Shown here piece after piece: positions 33,832 to 45,865 of a stretch of 64,000 nt of DNA. Each line of letters opens with the position of its first letter. The first letter of the stretch is position 1. A program made the position numbers and the translations under genes. This stretch comes from Ipomoea triloba. Taxonomy: Eukaryota; Streptophyta; Magnoliopsida; Solanales; Convolvulaceae. A model generated the notes under the pieces. That model made no database searches. It was not told the origin of the DNA and worked only from the letters and a program-made list of their open reading frames with translations. The stretch is taken from contig NC_044927.1 in the NCBI RefSeq assembly GCF_003576645.1, forward strand, positions 9,798,638 through 9,862,637, given 5' to 3'.

Positions 33832-35760
33832 CTACACAGAATCAGAAGCAGCAAAAGGAAAGACCGTCTCATCGAACCGCACTTGGCGACAGATAAAGAC
33901 CTTGTTAGTGCTAAGATCTAAACAACGGTAGCTACGGAAAGACTCAGGATAGCCCAAAAACACACAAGGAGTAGAACGAAACTGTAATTTATTACGATTG
34001 TAAGGCCGTAATAATGGAAAACACAGGCACCCAAAAATACGCAGAAAAGAATACGAAGGAGGAGAGCGATGTAAACGAAAATGCGGAGACTCGTCATTTA
34101 ACACACGAGTAGGCATACGATTAATCAAATAAACTGCAGCCTCAAACGCAAAATCCCAAAAACGAGTAGGGACAGACGCTTGAGCCATCAAAGCTAACCC
34201 CGTTTCAACTACGTGCCTGTGACGACGCTCAACACGACCATTCTGCTCATGAGTATAGGCACAGGATTGTCTGTGACGAATCCCAAGAGCAGAAAAAGTC
34301 GAGTGAAGTTTCTTATACACACCCCCAAGATCTGATTGAATCGACTTAATTTTACGGGAAAAAGAACGTTCAACTAGTGACCGAAACTTGTCAAAAATAG
34401 AGTAGATATCTGTTTTAACACGCATAGGATATAGCCAGGTAAAACGAGAATAATCATCAACGAATAGCACAAAGTAACGAAAACTAGTAGAAGAAAGCAA
34501 TGGCGCAGGGCCCCAAATATCTGTATATATTAAGTCTAATACATCAGAACTAGAATGACTAACATGAGGAAGGGGAAAACGAGACGACTTGCCTAATTGA
34601 CAAGCCGAACAAACATCTAAAATATCACTAGACCTATGCGAACTAACAGAACATGAAGACAAAATTTGACGCAGGACACGCGAGTGAGGATGACGAAGCC
34701 TCTTGTGCCAAACACTGGGAGATGCACGGGCAGCCGAAAAAGCAGAAGGACCACGACCCGTAACCGCCCAAGTATATAGGCCACCCGAAGTTCCCCCTCT
34801 AAAAATTGTTTCCTTGGTGAATAGATCCTTCACAAGAAAGAACGTAGGGTGAAACTCAAAAAACACTCTATTGTCACGAGCTAAGCGTTGAACAGAAAGT
34901 AAAGAAGAAGACAGACCAGGAACATGCAACACATTAGATAATTCAAGTGACCTAGACGCAGTGGCTAACGAAGCAGAACCAACACTAACAATAGGCATAC
35001 CTGTACCATTGCCGACCCGCAGGACATCCAGACCATCATAACCAGTAGCAGAAGATAAAGCAGAAGCATCCGGTGTCACATGATCAGTCGCACCAGTGTC
35101 CGGGAACCACTGATGAGATTCAGTCGCACTAACATCAACACCAGGATATGCCATATGAGCCTGCGGACCCGAACCAGCAGAATACCGCTGGTAACACGTG
35201 ACAGCCGTGTGCCCCGGCGTGTCACAAATCTGACAGCGAAAGGACGCACGTCCGCGTCCGTGTCCTCGGCCGCGACTCCATCGGTCGCGTCCCGAACCAG
35301 AGCCGCCGCTGCCACGCGACTGGTTCGTCTGCTGCTGCCAACTGCCTGAACCAGCACCGCCAGGCGACGACCGATGCTGCTGCCAGCCGCCCGAACCAGA
35401 ACCACCGCGATGCTGCTGCGACGAACCACCGCGACCAGTCCGCCTCGCCGCCATAGCCGCCGGTGCAAGATCAGCACCATCATCAGCAAGAATAAAATCT
35501 AGAGAAATCGGATCTCCTCGCGTCAGCGGCGCCACCAACGGCCGATACTCCGGCCGCAAACCACGAAAGACGTACAGATTTTGGTCGTTAGCCGAAACGG
35601 GACTGCCGGCAAGCGCCAAATCTTCAACGAGCACACGAGCCCGCCCCAAGTAATCGGCAATGGAGGAGTCGCCTTGCCGCAACGCCTGAAGTTGGCCAAG
35701 CAGCCGCAACGTCCTAGCGCGAGTGGAAGAGCCCAACGTTTGCTCGACCGCCAACCACAA
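33832..35760 (-). CDS. Copia Gag C-terminus, protease and integrase
   Basis: 642 codons between two in-frame TAG codons. The order is: Gag C-terminal half (ADYLGRARVLVEDLALAGSP), a Gly/Ser/Arg/Gln-rich linker, a CCHC knuckle (CQICDTPGHTAVTC, about residue 180), aspartic protease (WFPDTGATDHVT, about 218), integrase zinc domain (HKRLRHPH..CSACQLGK) and a catalytic core with TDIWGP, SDLGGVY and HEQNGRVERR as the D,D,E residues. The second Asp motif usually reads SDxGGEY, so E to V is unusual but outside the catalytic residue. A TTG codon is the first codon after the upstream stop; translation as a separate protein is unlikely. It ends at TAG 33832-33834, just before a Pro/Val-rich linker to RT. 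Confidence 0.9.
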   Translation of the reverse strand: MWLAVEQTLGSSTRARTLRLLGQLQALRQGDSSIADYLGRARVLVEDLALAGSPVSANDQNLYVFRGLRPEYRPLVAPLTRGDPISLDFILADDGADLAPAAMAARRTGRGGSSQQHRGGSGSGGWQQHRSSPGGAGSGSWQQQTNQSRGSGGSGSGRDRWSRGRGHGRGRASFRCQICDTPGHTAVTCYQRYSAGSGPQAHMAYPGVDVSATESHQWFPDTGATDHVTPDASALSSATGYDGLDVLRVGNGTGMPIVSVGSASLATASRSLELSNVLHVPGLSSSLLSVQRLARDNRVFFEFHPTFFLVKDLFTKETIFRGGTSGGLYTWAVTGRGPSAFSAARASPSVWHKRLRHPHSRVLRQILSSCSVSSHRSSDILDVCSACQLGKSSRFPLPHVSHSSSDVLDLIYTDIWGPAPLLSSTSFRYFVLFVDDYSRFTWLYPMRVKTDIYSIFDKFRSLVERSFSRKIKSIQSDLGGVYKKLHSTFSALGIRHRQSCAYTHEQNGRVERRHRHVVETGLALMAQASVPTRFWDFAFEAAVYLINRMPTRVLNDESPHFRLHRSPPSYSFLRIFGCLCFPLLRPYNRNKLQFRSTPCVFLGYPESFRSYRCLDLSTNKVFICRQVRFDETVFPFAASDSV

Positions 35761-36174
35761 CTACCGCGAAGAAGAGCGTCCAATGGCGAGATGCAGCGTC
35801 TCCTCAGACAGGGATGAGATCAGAAGAGAGAGCACCGCTTGATCTTGACGATGCCACGCCGCACGAGCAAGTGCAACCTCCGCTGCTGCCGCCGCTGCGG
35901 TGACTGCCGCAGCACTAGTTGCGGTCGAAGAAGCCGGCGGCGCTGAGGGGCAGGGATGCGAACCATCGACAAACCCTAGCAAACCCTGTCCAAGCAAGAA
36001 CGGCGTCAATTGCGTCCTCCAGAATAGGTAATTGTGGTTCATTAACTTGATAGAGACGTAGTGGTGAGCGGAAGAGAGAGAACCGGTAGGCACAGGAGGG
36101 GAAGAATCGAGGTCAGAAACAGTCCGCTCAGAAGAGGCCTGAACAGAGCCATCATTGGTTGCCTGACCTGCCAT
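35761..36174 (-). CDS. Copia Gag N-terminus (interrupted by TAG)
   Basis: 137 residues from the first ATG after the PBS (23 bp away). The motif HHYVSIKLMNHNYLFWRTQL and the AWHRQDQAVLSLLISSLSEE block are typical of copia Gag; an Ala-rich insert lies between. A TAG at 35761-35763 interrupts the frame, and the next codons (LWLAVEQTLG) continue Gag in the same frame. A single C-to-T change from CAG would explain it. Confidence 0.9.
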   Translation of the reverse strand: MAGQATNDGSVQASSERTVSDLDSSPPVPTGSLSSAHHYVSIKLMNHNYLFWRTQLTPFLLGQGLLGFVDGSHPCPSAPPASSTATSAAAVTAAAAAAEVALARAAWHRQDQAVLSLLISSLSEETLHLAIGRSSSR

Positions 36175-36205
36175 GGAACAAGAGTCCTGGAGACTACTGA
36201 TACCA

Positions 36206-36330
36206 GATGAGAATGTGAATTATCTGAGAACGTAAAAACTTACAGAGAATAGTTCAGGAAAGATAATAAATACTACTGAGCTAATGACTCTACAAGAGTC
36301 CTACTATAACACAAATATTATATCCTAACA
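36206..36330 (-). repeat. 5' LTR of the copia element, with PBS at its inner edge
   Basis: Same 125-bp sequence as 31906-32030. The inner edge ATTCTCATC is directly followed on the minus strand by TGGTATCAG. The outer edge touches TSD ACTAT (36331-36335). Confidence 0.95.
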
Positions 36331-36335
36331 ACTAT

Positions 36336-37758
36336 CACATTTTCCATGCGGTTATGCCTTAACGAATTCTAATTAATTAGTTTGCTTTGAACTGTCGGAA
36401 CCATAGTTAAAAAAAAATTGTTAAGGGCTCTTCGAGCGCCCCGGAATGCCTAGCGCCTAGGCGCCAATTCCGATGTATTTTTTTATTTGATTCTATATTT
36501 TTTAAAAAAAATTTAATCTTTTAAGACTAATAATTATAAATTATTTAATACTTTAATAGTTAATACTAAAATATTAAATATTAACACATAAAAAAAAAAA
36601 AAACATCTAGTTTAAACAATTTAGAGTTATTTCACTTAAAACGATATCATTTTGAGTGAAATAATCCATTTAAAAAAAAATGAACAATAGCTAATCAGCG
36701 AACTAGACAACCTAGACGGTTAGTGCCTAGGTAAGCGGGCTAGGCGCACTTAGACAGCCTAGTCGACCGCTTAGACCACCGATTCTGGTGATACGCTAGG
36801 TGGCCGACTGGCACCTAGTCGGGATTTTTCCAAGTTGGAACTAAGATTTTTTATTTCAATTTTGCAGTATACATTTTTCAATGAAGAAAACGAACAATAA
36901 CTTCCTATTATTACAATTTTCAATCAAGAAAACCAACAATAACTTCCTATTGCATTGCATTCCTTCAAAATCACTGCCACACTCTCATACAACCCACATC
37001 CTAACAGAAACATGTTCTTAATTATGTCTCCCATGGTAGGTAGGTGAGTCGCCGATTAAGGACAGAAATGCACGGTGAGCTTGATCACGGTTAGATCCAC
37101 ACAATCATTGCTTTATGAGAAAATGAAGGAGATTCACGCTAAAGGTTGAATAGAACCTGCACATGGAACAAAACATCTTTTAGAACTTATGCATCGAGTA
37201 TAATCCCATTTTGGCAGTAAGTCACAACCAAATGGTTCATTTCACTAAGTTGTACACGCAAGCAAAAATTTTGCATTGCTTGTAAAAGTATGGGCATTTA
37301 GTACCGCAAAACATACATACTCCCATATCACTGATGCATTTAAGAACAAGTTTCATGCAGCACTAAGTGAATATATGCAACTCATTCAATTTTCCTTTTA
37401 TGCGTTGTTCATTTATATGTTCTACTAGCTTTGCAAGAATGGAGTACATTATATTGTTTTGAACTTTGGATACAGTATAAATACTAAAGAACTTGAATAT
37501 CTTTTTCTATTTTTTCATAATTATTAATAGGAGATTTTACCAACATCCATCCTTGTATTTGTGAGTTATGACAGGGAGGGAAGCAGCTATCAGGTTTACA
37601 AATATTAAAAAAAAAGCAAGTCCAGAAAAGATGGAAAGTATGGGAAAAAAAGTTCACTGAATTCATTATTGCTGACCAAAACTCTAAAAGAGGTTATAGA
37701 TATGAATCTCGGGATGTGAAGAAATACACAAAGGTAAAACATACCGTTCGTTTATAAC
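36336..37758. other. Intergenic region and 3' flank of the MAPKK gene
   Basis: No coding sequence. 36420-36850 holds repeated GCCTAGGCGC/GCGCCTAGGC-like words (GAATGCCTAGCGCCTAGGCG, TGCCTAGGTAAGCGGGCTAG, TGGCACCTAGTCGG), probably a decayed repeat of unknown class. 36885-36960 has a short duplication (CAATCAAGAAAACCAACAAT words). The part near 37700 is probably the MAPKK 3' UTR. Confidence 0.5.
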
Positions 37759-40700
37759 TCAAAATGTTGCAGGTGGAGGCCTTACAGCGGTAAAGTAAGA
37801 TGCAAGATCAATATCCAGGTGATCGTACATACTGATGAATGGGTGCCTCTGTATATAGCCATTATGTGTTAATAAGATTTCAGATTAATACAACTTTTTG
37901 AGAGCAAAGGTAAAGTAATACTAATACCATTAATTCATTTGCTGACAGTCTCTTTTTTGGGTCCTTCTGCACGCTGAAACAAGTAAAATGCGTGCAACCA
38001 TGAGTAAAAACCAAGATATCTGTGCATGAACATGTTAAAGAAAGCAATCAAGGTATAAGAAAACCACGTGGAAAACTTTGGATACAATGTGGGAAAAGGC
38101 AATGCAATATTAGAAGATCATCCAGAGCGCAAGATTTTTACGCTGTTTACAGGTTGGGAAAGGATTAAGATCCATGCATGATTGAGTACTACCTACCGAA
38201 CAGGCAAAGTTGTAAAACAGGGAAAATATTGCCCTTCCCTTTCCTCGACCTTATTTTTTCTTATACTTTTACACAGCACGCATGTTGATACCAAGGAAAG
38301 GAGTTTGAAATACCTACCATTCTATGATCAGTTAAAAATCAAGAAAATTGTAATTTATGTCCCTCCATAATATGCCAATTATCAATGTCACCCCTGAATT
38401 ATTAGTGGTGTAAATATTACCCCTCAATTTTTAAAAACGGTACATATATTGCCCCTCCCGTGGTGTAAATATTGCCCCTCCTTCGTTACGGGAGGGACAA
38501 TATATGTACCGTTTTTAAAAATTGAGGGGCAACATTTACACAACTAATAATTCAAGGTGACATTGATAATTGGCATATTATGGAGGGGCAAAAATTACAA
38601 TTTTCCCTTAAAAATCCATCACAACTCTAATTTATGAGCATGACCTTACAGGTTTATTTTCTTAGGAGGCTTCTGCGAATTATCAACACCGACATCTACT
38701 GTAAGAAGTATATTTAAAAGTAGTTTATTACGTACAGTACCATTTAGAGATGAAAGAACAGAACTCTGGAGAGAATTGATCTGGAGGTGCATAAGGCTCT
38801 GGTTGATCAACTATGGTTTCCATAAGCTCATAAACATTATCCCATCCTTCCTCTGGCCGTGGTGGGGTATATGGGAAATCACCCGTTGCACACTCGAGCA
38901 GAACTAAACCCAAGCTCCAGATATCACTTCTATACCCGTGGCTGCCTCCTTCAATTCTCTCTGGCTGCACCAAAAACATCAGCAACTTAAAATAATGCAT
39001 ACTCGCGTTTCATTTTATGTATCTAGTTCAATTAAAGACTGAAGTTATTTATAATTCAATTTAATGTTAAATTTAGTTAGTATATACTCCGTAATATTTA
39101 TATATTTAGAAAATACAATAAAAGTATTATTATTAAATACAAAAAAAATCAAATTTAAAAATTATAAGAAAATACTAATGAAAATAAGCAAAGAAGAAAG
39201 AGTTGGTTTGACTAATGAATAGTCAGGACAGGTAAAATGGAATAGAGGGAGTACTCCGTAATGAATATTATAATTGTTGAAACTTGAAAAAATTATTGAG
39301 ATTATAGATTAAATAACCCATCTTGTTACATGTTTGGCAAAGGTTATGAGTTATAGATTATTGCAGAGAAATTTTTAGCTTATTTAATCATCCACAAGAA
39401 ACTTGATGCTGATTATGAATTCTAAATAGTCCATAATCATATGTTTTACCAAACTGAGCAATAGACATAGAGAAAAGCACTAATTGCAGCACTAAATGCA
39501 AAGGAAAACATGTTATATGAAATTCGTTTCAAACGTTTCCTAGAAAAATATACGTACTAGCAAAAGAAAAAGGCTTTACTAGTTTACTACATAATATATG
39601 CTCCAACCAGTACTCACAGACATATAATTGTAGGTGCCAACAAAGGTATTGGCCGCTCCAGATGTGCTTGTTAGTACTACACTAACACCGAAATCAGTTA
39701 TCTTGACATCACCTCTATGGTTTATCAGCAAATTTGAAGGCTTCAAGTCTCTGTGAATGATATGTTTTTCATGATGGAGATACCACAAGCCCTTGAGTAC
39801 CTGGTTGAGATGGGGTAAAACGTTAGTACTCGGGCTAGATTATCTATCGTATCGATGAAAGCTATGAACAGTTTACTTCCTACCTGCTTGCAGATAGCAG
39901 CAAGATATGGTTCCGGAATTCTTTTGACTATTTTCAAGAAATCCTGAAGAGATCCGCCATCCATGTACTCCAAGATTAAGGAGATGGCACCATTATCAAA
40001 AAATGCTTCGTAACATATTACAACATAAGGGCATTGCGATGATTGGTTAATTCTCAGTTCCTGCGCTATATGCCTACGAATAGACTCTTCAATATTCATT
40101 TGAATAACCTGAATGTTCAACTGTGTCAAAATTTCTCCTCACATGAAAATGAAAAGAATGCTTAAACGAAGCTGTTGATAGCAAGCAGTATATGCATGAA
40201 TCAAGGTATTTCGGTGCACACACTCAGATAGTAGCTGCAGGTTTCCCTTGTCACCCAAAAAAAAAAGTACTTCGGATGGAAAATTATCAAATTAACTAAT
40301 AAGATTGCACGATCTAAAACAAGTCCAAAAGAAGGTGGACCAGTGAAAAAATAACTACTAAGTAGATGAACATTAAAGATTCAGCTTGTGGAATGCATCT
40401 GAGAGAGATATCATCTACATACTATGCTAAATTCAAAATCAAAATTTATCTCCGTATTCTCTCACTTATTAAGCTTCATCTAGATCTCTTCCCATCGGAA
40501 ATACTATACAGGCTATGTCATAACGATGCACAAATATCCTTCTTATACAGAGTAGAAACTAGAAAATAATGACCAAGAGATGAAGATAAGTAGAATGCCA
40601 GCCAAAGCTATATAAGGTAAGGTACCTTGAGAGCGAAAAATTGCGCTGTCCACTTATGTTGAACAAGCCGCACAACACCGCCATTTCCCTTTCCAATAAC

Positions 40701-41376
40701 TTTAACATATTCAAAGTCTGCTAGGCTTAACTGGTTATCAGTTGGCTTTATAACTGTAGACTGAATGAAAGAATTGAAAATGCAAGAATTAATTTCTAAT
40801 ACTGCAATGCAAGATGAGTAGCATCTGAAATACTCCAATAGATAACAAGTCAATTTGACAGTTTTAACTTCAACCAGAGATCAAAATAGAAACTTTGCAT
40901 CAGATAAACACCAAAATTGAAAAGTGAAAACATAGAAACCACATCACCCTAACTTTTCAGAAAACCCACAGCTGACAAAACCAAATACAGAATTCATACT
41001 TTCTTGAGGATAATTCACCCAAGCCAATTCAATCTGAGAAGATAATGGAGAAAAATTAAATGCAATCTTGAAAGGGAAAAAATAGTCATACAGTTTCAAC
41101 ATGATTATCTGAAATAACCCGAATTCCATCCTTGTTCACCAGCAGATCTCCATCCTTAAATGTTCCTGATTGTGTCCTACACAACACGAAATCCAAAAAA
41201 TCCCCATCAGAGTGTCAGAAACAAGAATGCAATCAAGAACAAACATATTCACATAAAAACACACAAGTGCACATATAGAGAAAAGAGAGAGAGAAGTACA
41301 GGAATTTGGAGAGAGCAACTTCATCAGGAGGAGGGAGAGAGAGTTTGAGCTTAGGGGCCAAAGCTCCTTTATTCAT
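37759..41376 (-). CDS. MKK2: MAP kinase kinase, group A (MKK1/MKK2 type), 8 exons, 354 aa
   Basis: Exons: 41376-41300, 41176-41092, 40760-40626, 40108-39884, 39800-39618, 38964-38741, 37973-37928 and 37848-37759. All introns are GT..AG and the phases fit, giving 1065 nt and 354 residues, the usual length. The N-terminus ([11 protein letters not shown]) fits a MAPK-docking D-site, followed by [20 protein letters not shown]. Kinase motifs: GKGNGG (77-82), catalytic Lys99 (FALK), HRDLKPSN (190-197, Asp192), DFGVS (210-214), activation-loop T220-x5-T226 (the plant S/T-x5-S/T spacing), and GTYNYMSPERIEGG split by intron 5. It phosphorylates MAPKs of the MPK4/MPK6 type in stress and immunity cascades (family knowledge). 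No lesion seen. MKK1 versus MKK2 orthology cannot be settled here. Confidence 0.95.
38341..38607. mobile_element. Mutator-like foldback MITE in MAPKK intron 6
   Basis: 267 bp, bounded by the perfect 9-bp TSD TTAAAAATC (38332-38340, 38608-38616). The halves are inverted for almost their full length (left GAAAATTGTAATTT and CATAATATGCCAATTATC, right mirrored). They meet at CCCGT..ACGGG near 38465-38490. It lies in the long intron between exons 6 and 7, away from splice sites. Confidence 0.9.
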
Positions 41377-42193
41377 TGCAATTCTCTCTAGCAAAGCTTA
41401 GAAGTATTTTCCAATTCTACTTCTTCTTTATCTGGGCTTTTTGATGAAAAATTGCACAAGTGATGTGAGAGCTCCTCTTCCCTCTGCGTTCCTTTGTGTG
41501 GGTCTTCCACGGAACAGAAAGAGTGTCACACTCTGTATGAGTTGAATGGTGAGAGCCTCAGAGAGAGAAAACAAGACGAAGATGCTTTCTTTGACTTTTC
41601 TCCATTCTCCATTGAAAAGAGAATGAGTCTTGTGGAACAATTGTTAATAGTATTCATTTACACCATTTTGGTGTAAAATTTTTAAAAAAATCTTTTTGTC
41701 AATTGTTTTTTAAAAATTTATATTATTTAAGTAAGTTATAAAAATTTAAAGATCTCATTATACAAAGTTTAAAACGTGATCAATATCGATTAAAAAATAA
41801 TTAAAAATTAAAATACATAAAAACATAAATTTCATTTTAAATTATTATTATTTATATTAAAATTATTATTATTTATATTAAAATTATTAAAGTAAATAAA
41901 ATTAAATTTTTAAATTATAAGAATACAAATTATTTTAGTGTATGAATAGAATTTGATGTAAATGGATTGGAGATGAAATAAAGTTTTTGGTGCGGAATTT
42001 GGTGTAAATGGTTTTGAGATGAAAAAATTTGATGTAAAAATATGCTAAAAATATTCCTTTTGGTTTAAAATTTAGTGCAAGAATTTGGTGTTTTGGGTTA
42101 AAGATGACCTAAGGCAATTATAATTAATATATATTATGTACATGTAATTAATGAAAATTATATATTTTATTACAACTATTACCATTAACATAA
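41377..42193. other. MAPKK 5' UTR/promoter side and AT-rich DNA
   Basis: The first ~270 bp upstream of the ATG are CT-rich on the coding strand (TTCTCTCTGAGGC, CTTTCTGTTCCG), plausible for a plant 5' UTR or core promoter. No clear TATA could be assigned. From 41645 it turns AT-rich, with GGTGTAAA words at both sides (41660-41690 and 41940-42090) that may be MITE remnants. Confidence 0.4.
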
Positions 42194-45100
42194 CTAGTGT
42201 TTTTGCCCGTGTGTTGCACGGAATGGGTTTGTTATATTATTTTAACAATATTTGGATTGATATACAATTATGTAAATTATAACATCGAATATTATATAGC
42301 GCAATTGATGAAATTGGTTGGATCGATTATGTTTTCTGATGTTTTCCTTGCTTGAATTAGAACAAATAATTGTCCAATTACCCGTGCGATACATTGATAA
42401 ATTTTTTATTATATATTTAGAGAATAAAAATAAAGATGAAATTATAAAAAATTCTAATATTGAACGTGTACATTTATTTGATTATAAGATTAGTGCAAAA
42501 GTATTACTCAGTTAATTGAATAATATATGACTTATTTGTCTACAATTATCTTAAAAATATCGATATGTAGTATGACTTATGTAATTATATTATTACTAAA
42601 ATAAATATGAGAAAAATGAGAAATAATTTAATTATAATTATTATAAAAATAAATCCAACAACCAATGTTTAACTTAATTACCATAATAATTATTATGCAA
42701 TTATTATTAGTCAATTACACTAATATATGTGTAATTATACTTTTATACCTTAAGTATATTCATTTTCACAATATCGCATTTAATTTTTTCTTCCTCTTCT
42801 ATATTTGAATGAATTAATTATAATTATTATAAAAAATCTAACAGTCCATGTTTAATTAATTTTTTTAAGTTTAAATAATTTAAAGTTTTCAATAAGAAAG
42901 TGTAATTAATTTTTTTAAAAAAATTTTAAATAATTTTCAGTCAATTAGTAATATCATTTCTTTTTCCAATTTTCCAAATTTATGTTTTCTTTTCCATTTG
43001 GATTTTTTTTTAATATTTTCAATCAATTAGTAAAATTAGTTTTCTTTTCCATTTGATCTTTACTATTGTTTGGGCGGAAATTTCACAAAGGATGATTTTA
43101 TTTTTATTAATAGTAGTATATATATAGAAGTATAGATAAGTATTCGAATTATTATTATTGGTGTAAATAATAATTAATAAATTATTTTTTCTTATTAAAT
43201 AATGCAAAATTTGTTTTCATTATTCTCGCAATTATAATGGTTTAATTATTCTCAGAATTTGGTAAATAAAATTTTGTTACTACTTAAACTTTATTATTTT
43301 TTTACCAATTAATTAATAATATTAGTTTGTGCGGGAAAAATTGAAGGGGAGGATTTTTCTTTTATTAATAGTATTGATACGTGAATATAGAAACAATATT
43401 ACTGATTAATAGATATTAGTTATTTTCCATTTTACATTTTCTTACCAAATAAGCTTTATTAATTATTTGACCAATAAAATATTTAATTAATTGACTACAA
43501 AAGTTTTGACGGGAAAATAAAATAGGAAGATTTTACTTTTATATATAGTATAAATATAGATTATTTTTAAGTTTTTTTTTTTTTTTTTACAAAAACAATT
43601 TCAATTTGAGGTGACATTTTAAAAACCTGCAAATTGGACAAATTGCATGAAATGAGTTAGTTTAGATATTCAATTGTAGTTTTTTTAGGTTCAATAGCTA
43701 ATTGCATTTTCGTGTGCAGTTCGATGGCCTATTTGACCCTTAGATTTGTGCATGATAAGAAAACCCCTTTTAAAAAATAAGGACAACAGTAACGCTGTCA
43801 TCTTTGTTTCCTCTGATAGGTTTCCTTTTGTTTTCTATTACTCCGGCTTTTGTGAGTTTCTTCATAGTACTTCCTAACTGTTTATAATATTCACTTGCCA
43901 TATTTTGAAAAAAATAATAGTTTTCTAATTTAGTGAGTTATGAGGTAGATTTAATGTATATAGAGACGTGAATAACAAAGTTAGGGTTGAAAAACCAAAT
44001 TTATAATGAGGTGTGATTTTTAATATTTTGTAGGGATATAAATAGTTTGTTAGCAGTAATGATAGCACACAGCCACACATATACTAAAGTTGTGCCATGT
44101 GCTAATGTTTATTCTTATTTTATACAAAGTAGTATTAAATAATTAAAATACAAATTTGCAATTAATATTTGCACTTAGTTTGTAAATTTGATTTATAACT
44201 TTAAATACTGGCTATAAAGGTTTCTGACATAGTATCAAAAGTTTGTTGTTTGTTATTATTTTTTTAGGTGTTATTTAATTGTGAAATGCAGTTTCTTTCT
44301 TAGGCATTCCATCAGTAGTGTTAAATTATTTATTTATTTTTTATTAATTTCGACTAATGAAATAACTCAACATGTGGCAAATGATGATATGCCAATCTGA
44401 TGCCAATATAAGTTGTATATAATTGTGATTATCTTGTCTTCAAGCTTAATCAAATATTATTTCATTTTGATATGAACATTTCCTTTTTTATTTTCAGTCA
44501 ATTAGGAATCTTTTTAATTTTCAGTAAAGTAGTAATATCCGTTTCCTTTTCCAAGTTACCTAATCTCCGTTTATTTTTCATTAGGATCCTTTTATATTTT
44601 CAGTCAATTAGTAATATCAATTTTTTTTTTCCAATTTACCTTTACTATTTTTTGGACGGGAATTCTACAGAGTATTTCCTTTTCTAATTTTAATTATGAA
44701 TATATAGTATTTTATTAGATTGTCTTCCATATTAATCAAAATATTATTTCACGCTGATATGACCATTTCCTTTTTCAATATTTTATACGTATAGATTAGA
44801 ACATAATTTTCCTAATTTTTAAATTATAATTAATACGTTTGAATACATATGTTTACTACATGGTGGTTGATTAAGAATAATATATATGTTTACTGCAGGG
44901 TGGTTAAAAGCGTGGGAGAATTGGTGGTACATAATGCAATATTACCAATTATAATTAATACATATGAATGATAGATTATAGTATTATTCTACCATAATTA
45001 CCATATTACCATAATAATATTATAGATGAATGAAATATGAATGTTCTTACCAATTGGCTTATTTTTTGAATAAATATATATGGATAATTAATAAAATTAA

Positions 45101-45250
45101 TATTATTAATCAATCATCAATCAATATTATTATAAATAAATTAATAAATAATACATTAATTAATTAATAAAATCAATATTTTGACTAAAATGCCCCTAAG
45201 TTTGGGCGGGAAAATTTGGGAGGAGGATATTACTTTTATATATAGTATGA
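42194..45250 (-). mobile_element. Non-autonomous Helitron cluster: one 3' end, at least five 5' heads
   Basis: 3' end on the minus strand: a GC hairpin (CCGTGCAACACACGG) then GCAAAAACACTAG|T, i.e. CTAG at 42194-42197 followed by host T. 5' heads on the minus strand start TC next to host A: 43136 (TCTATACTTCTATATATATA), 43377 (TCAATACTATTAATAAAAG), 43560 (TCTATATTTATACTATATAT), 44719 (TCTAATAAAATACTATATAT) and 45250 (TCATACTATATATAAAAGT). Each head is followed by a similar CGGGAAA-type word and by CAGTCAATTAGTAATATCA segments. No coding sequence. Which head pairs with the 3' end is unresolved. Confidence 0.65.
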
Positions 45251-45352
45251 TATGTATCTGTAATTAATAAACTATGTACTTACCGTTAACATATTATGTA
45301 CCTTTAATTTATTTATAGGTACATAATTTGTTAATCGAAGGTACATAATGAT

Positions 45353-45634
45353 CCTGTTTGGTAAATGGTTGTTAGCTGATTGGGTTGGCTGTTTGGGCTA
45401 AAAGGTATGATTTGTTGATAGCATTAGCTGATTGTAGAAAGTTATTTGATAAATTAGCTGTTAGCTGATAGCTATTTGGTATAATTTTTTTTTCTCAAAA
45501 AGCTAATTGAAAAGGCTGCTTTGAGTAGCCTTTTGAATTTTAGTATTTTGGAGTTACAAAAAGCTTATTAACTTACAACTAATAGTGGTCAAATAAGCCA
45601 AAATTGGCTGATAGGCTGATTATTTACCAAACAG
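45353..45634. mobile_element. hAT-like MITE
   Basis: Inverted ends CCTGTTTGGTAAAT (left) and ATTTACCAAACAGG (right) bound a 282-bp AT-rich element with internal AGCTGATT/AATCAGCC-type repeats. The ends resemble hAT MITEs; an 8-bp TSD was not found. Confidence 0.65.
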
Positions 45635-45865
45635 GGCCAATATGTTAACTACGGTACATAACAAGAATATTGTTTTGGACCAAGATCCACTATACAATGT
45701 GAAGTGTGGACCTCTTGTCCATAGTATAATTTGCCCTTGTAGAACATTAAAATATGTAATATTTTTTTATGAATATATAATTATATTTTTAACTAAAATG
45801 TATTATATTTTTTATTTAAAAAGAAGGGGAAACCAAGTTTTTACAGTAGCGAGTTATTGTAAATA
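45635..45865. other. Fragment of the GGCAAATTATA-type Mutator-like family
   Basis: TTTTGGACCAAGATCCACTA..GGACCTCTTGTCCATAGTA..TAATTTGCCC (45677-45736) matches the terminal module of the 25769 and 29977 elements. A similar fragment is at 50145-50205. The partner ends are not evident. Confidence 0.5.

Larger units (their letters stand above)
31906..36330 (-). mobile_element. Full-length Ty1-copia retrotransposon, 125-bp identical LTRs
   Basis: The 4425-bp element is flanked by TSD ACTAT (31901-31905, 36331-36335). The LTRs at 31906-32030 and 36206-36330 look identical. On the minus strand the 5' LTR is followed by TGGTATCAG (36205-36197, initiator-Met PBS), and the 3' LTR is preceded by purine-rich GCAGAGGAG (32039-32031). 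Domain order Gag-CCHC-PR-IN-RT-RH is that of copia. The very short LTR suggests the Ale/Retrofit group (inference). Identical LTRs mean recent insertion, yet two in-frame TAG codons break the polyprotein. Confidence 0.95.
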
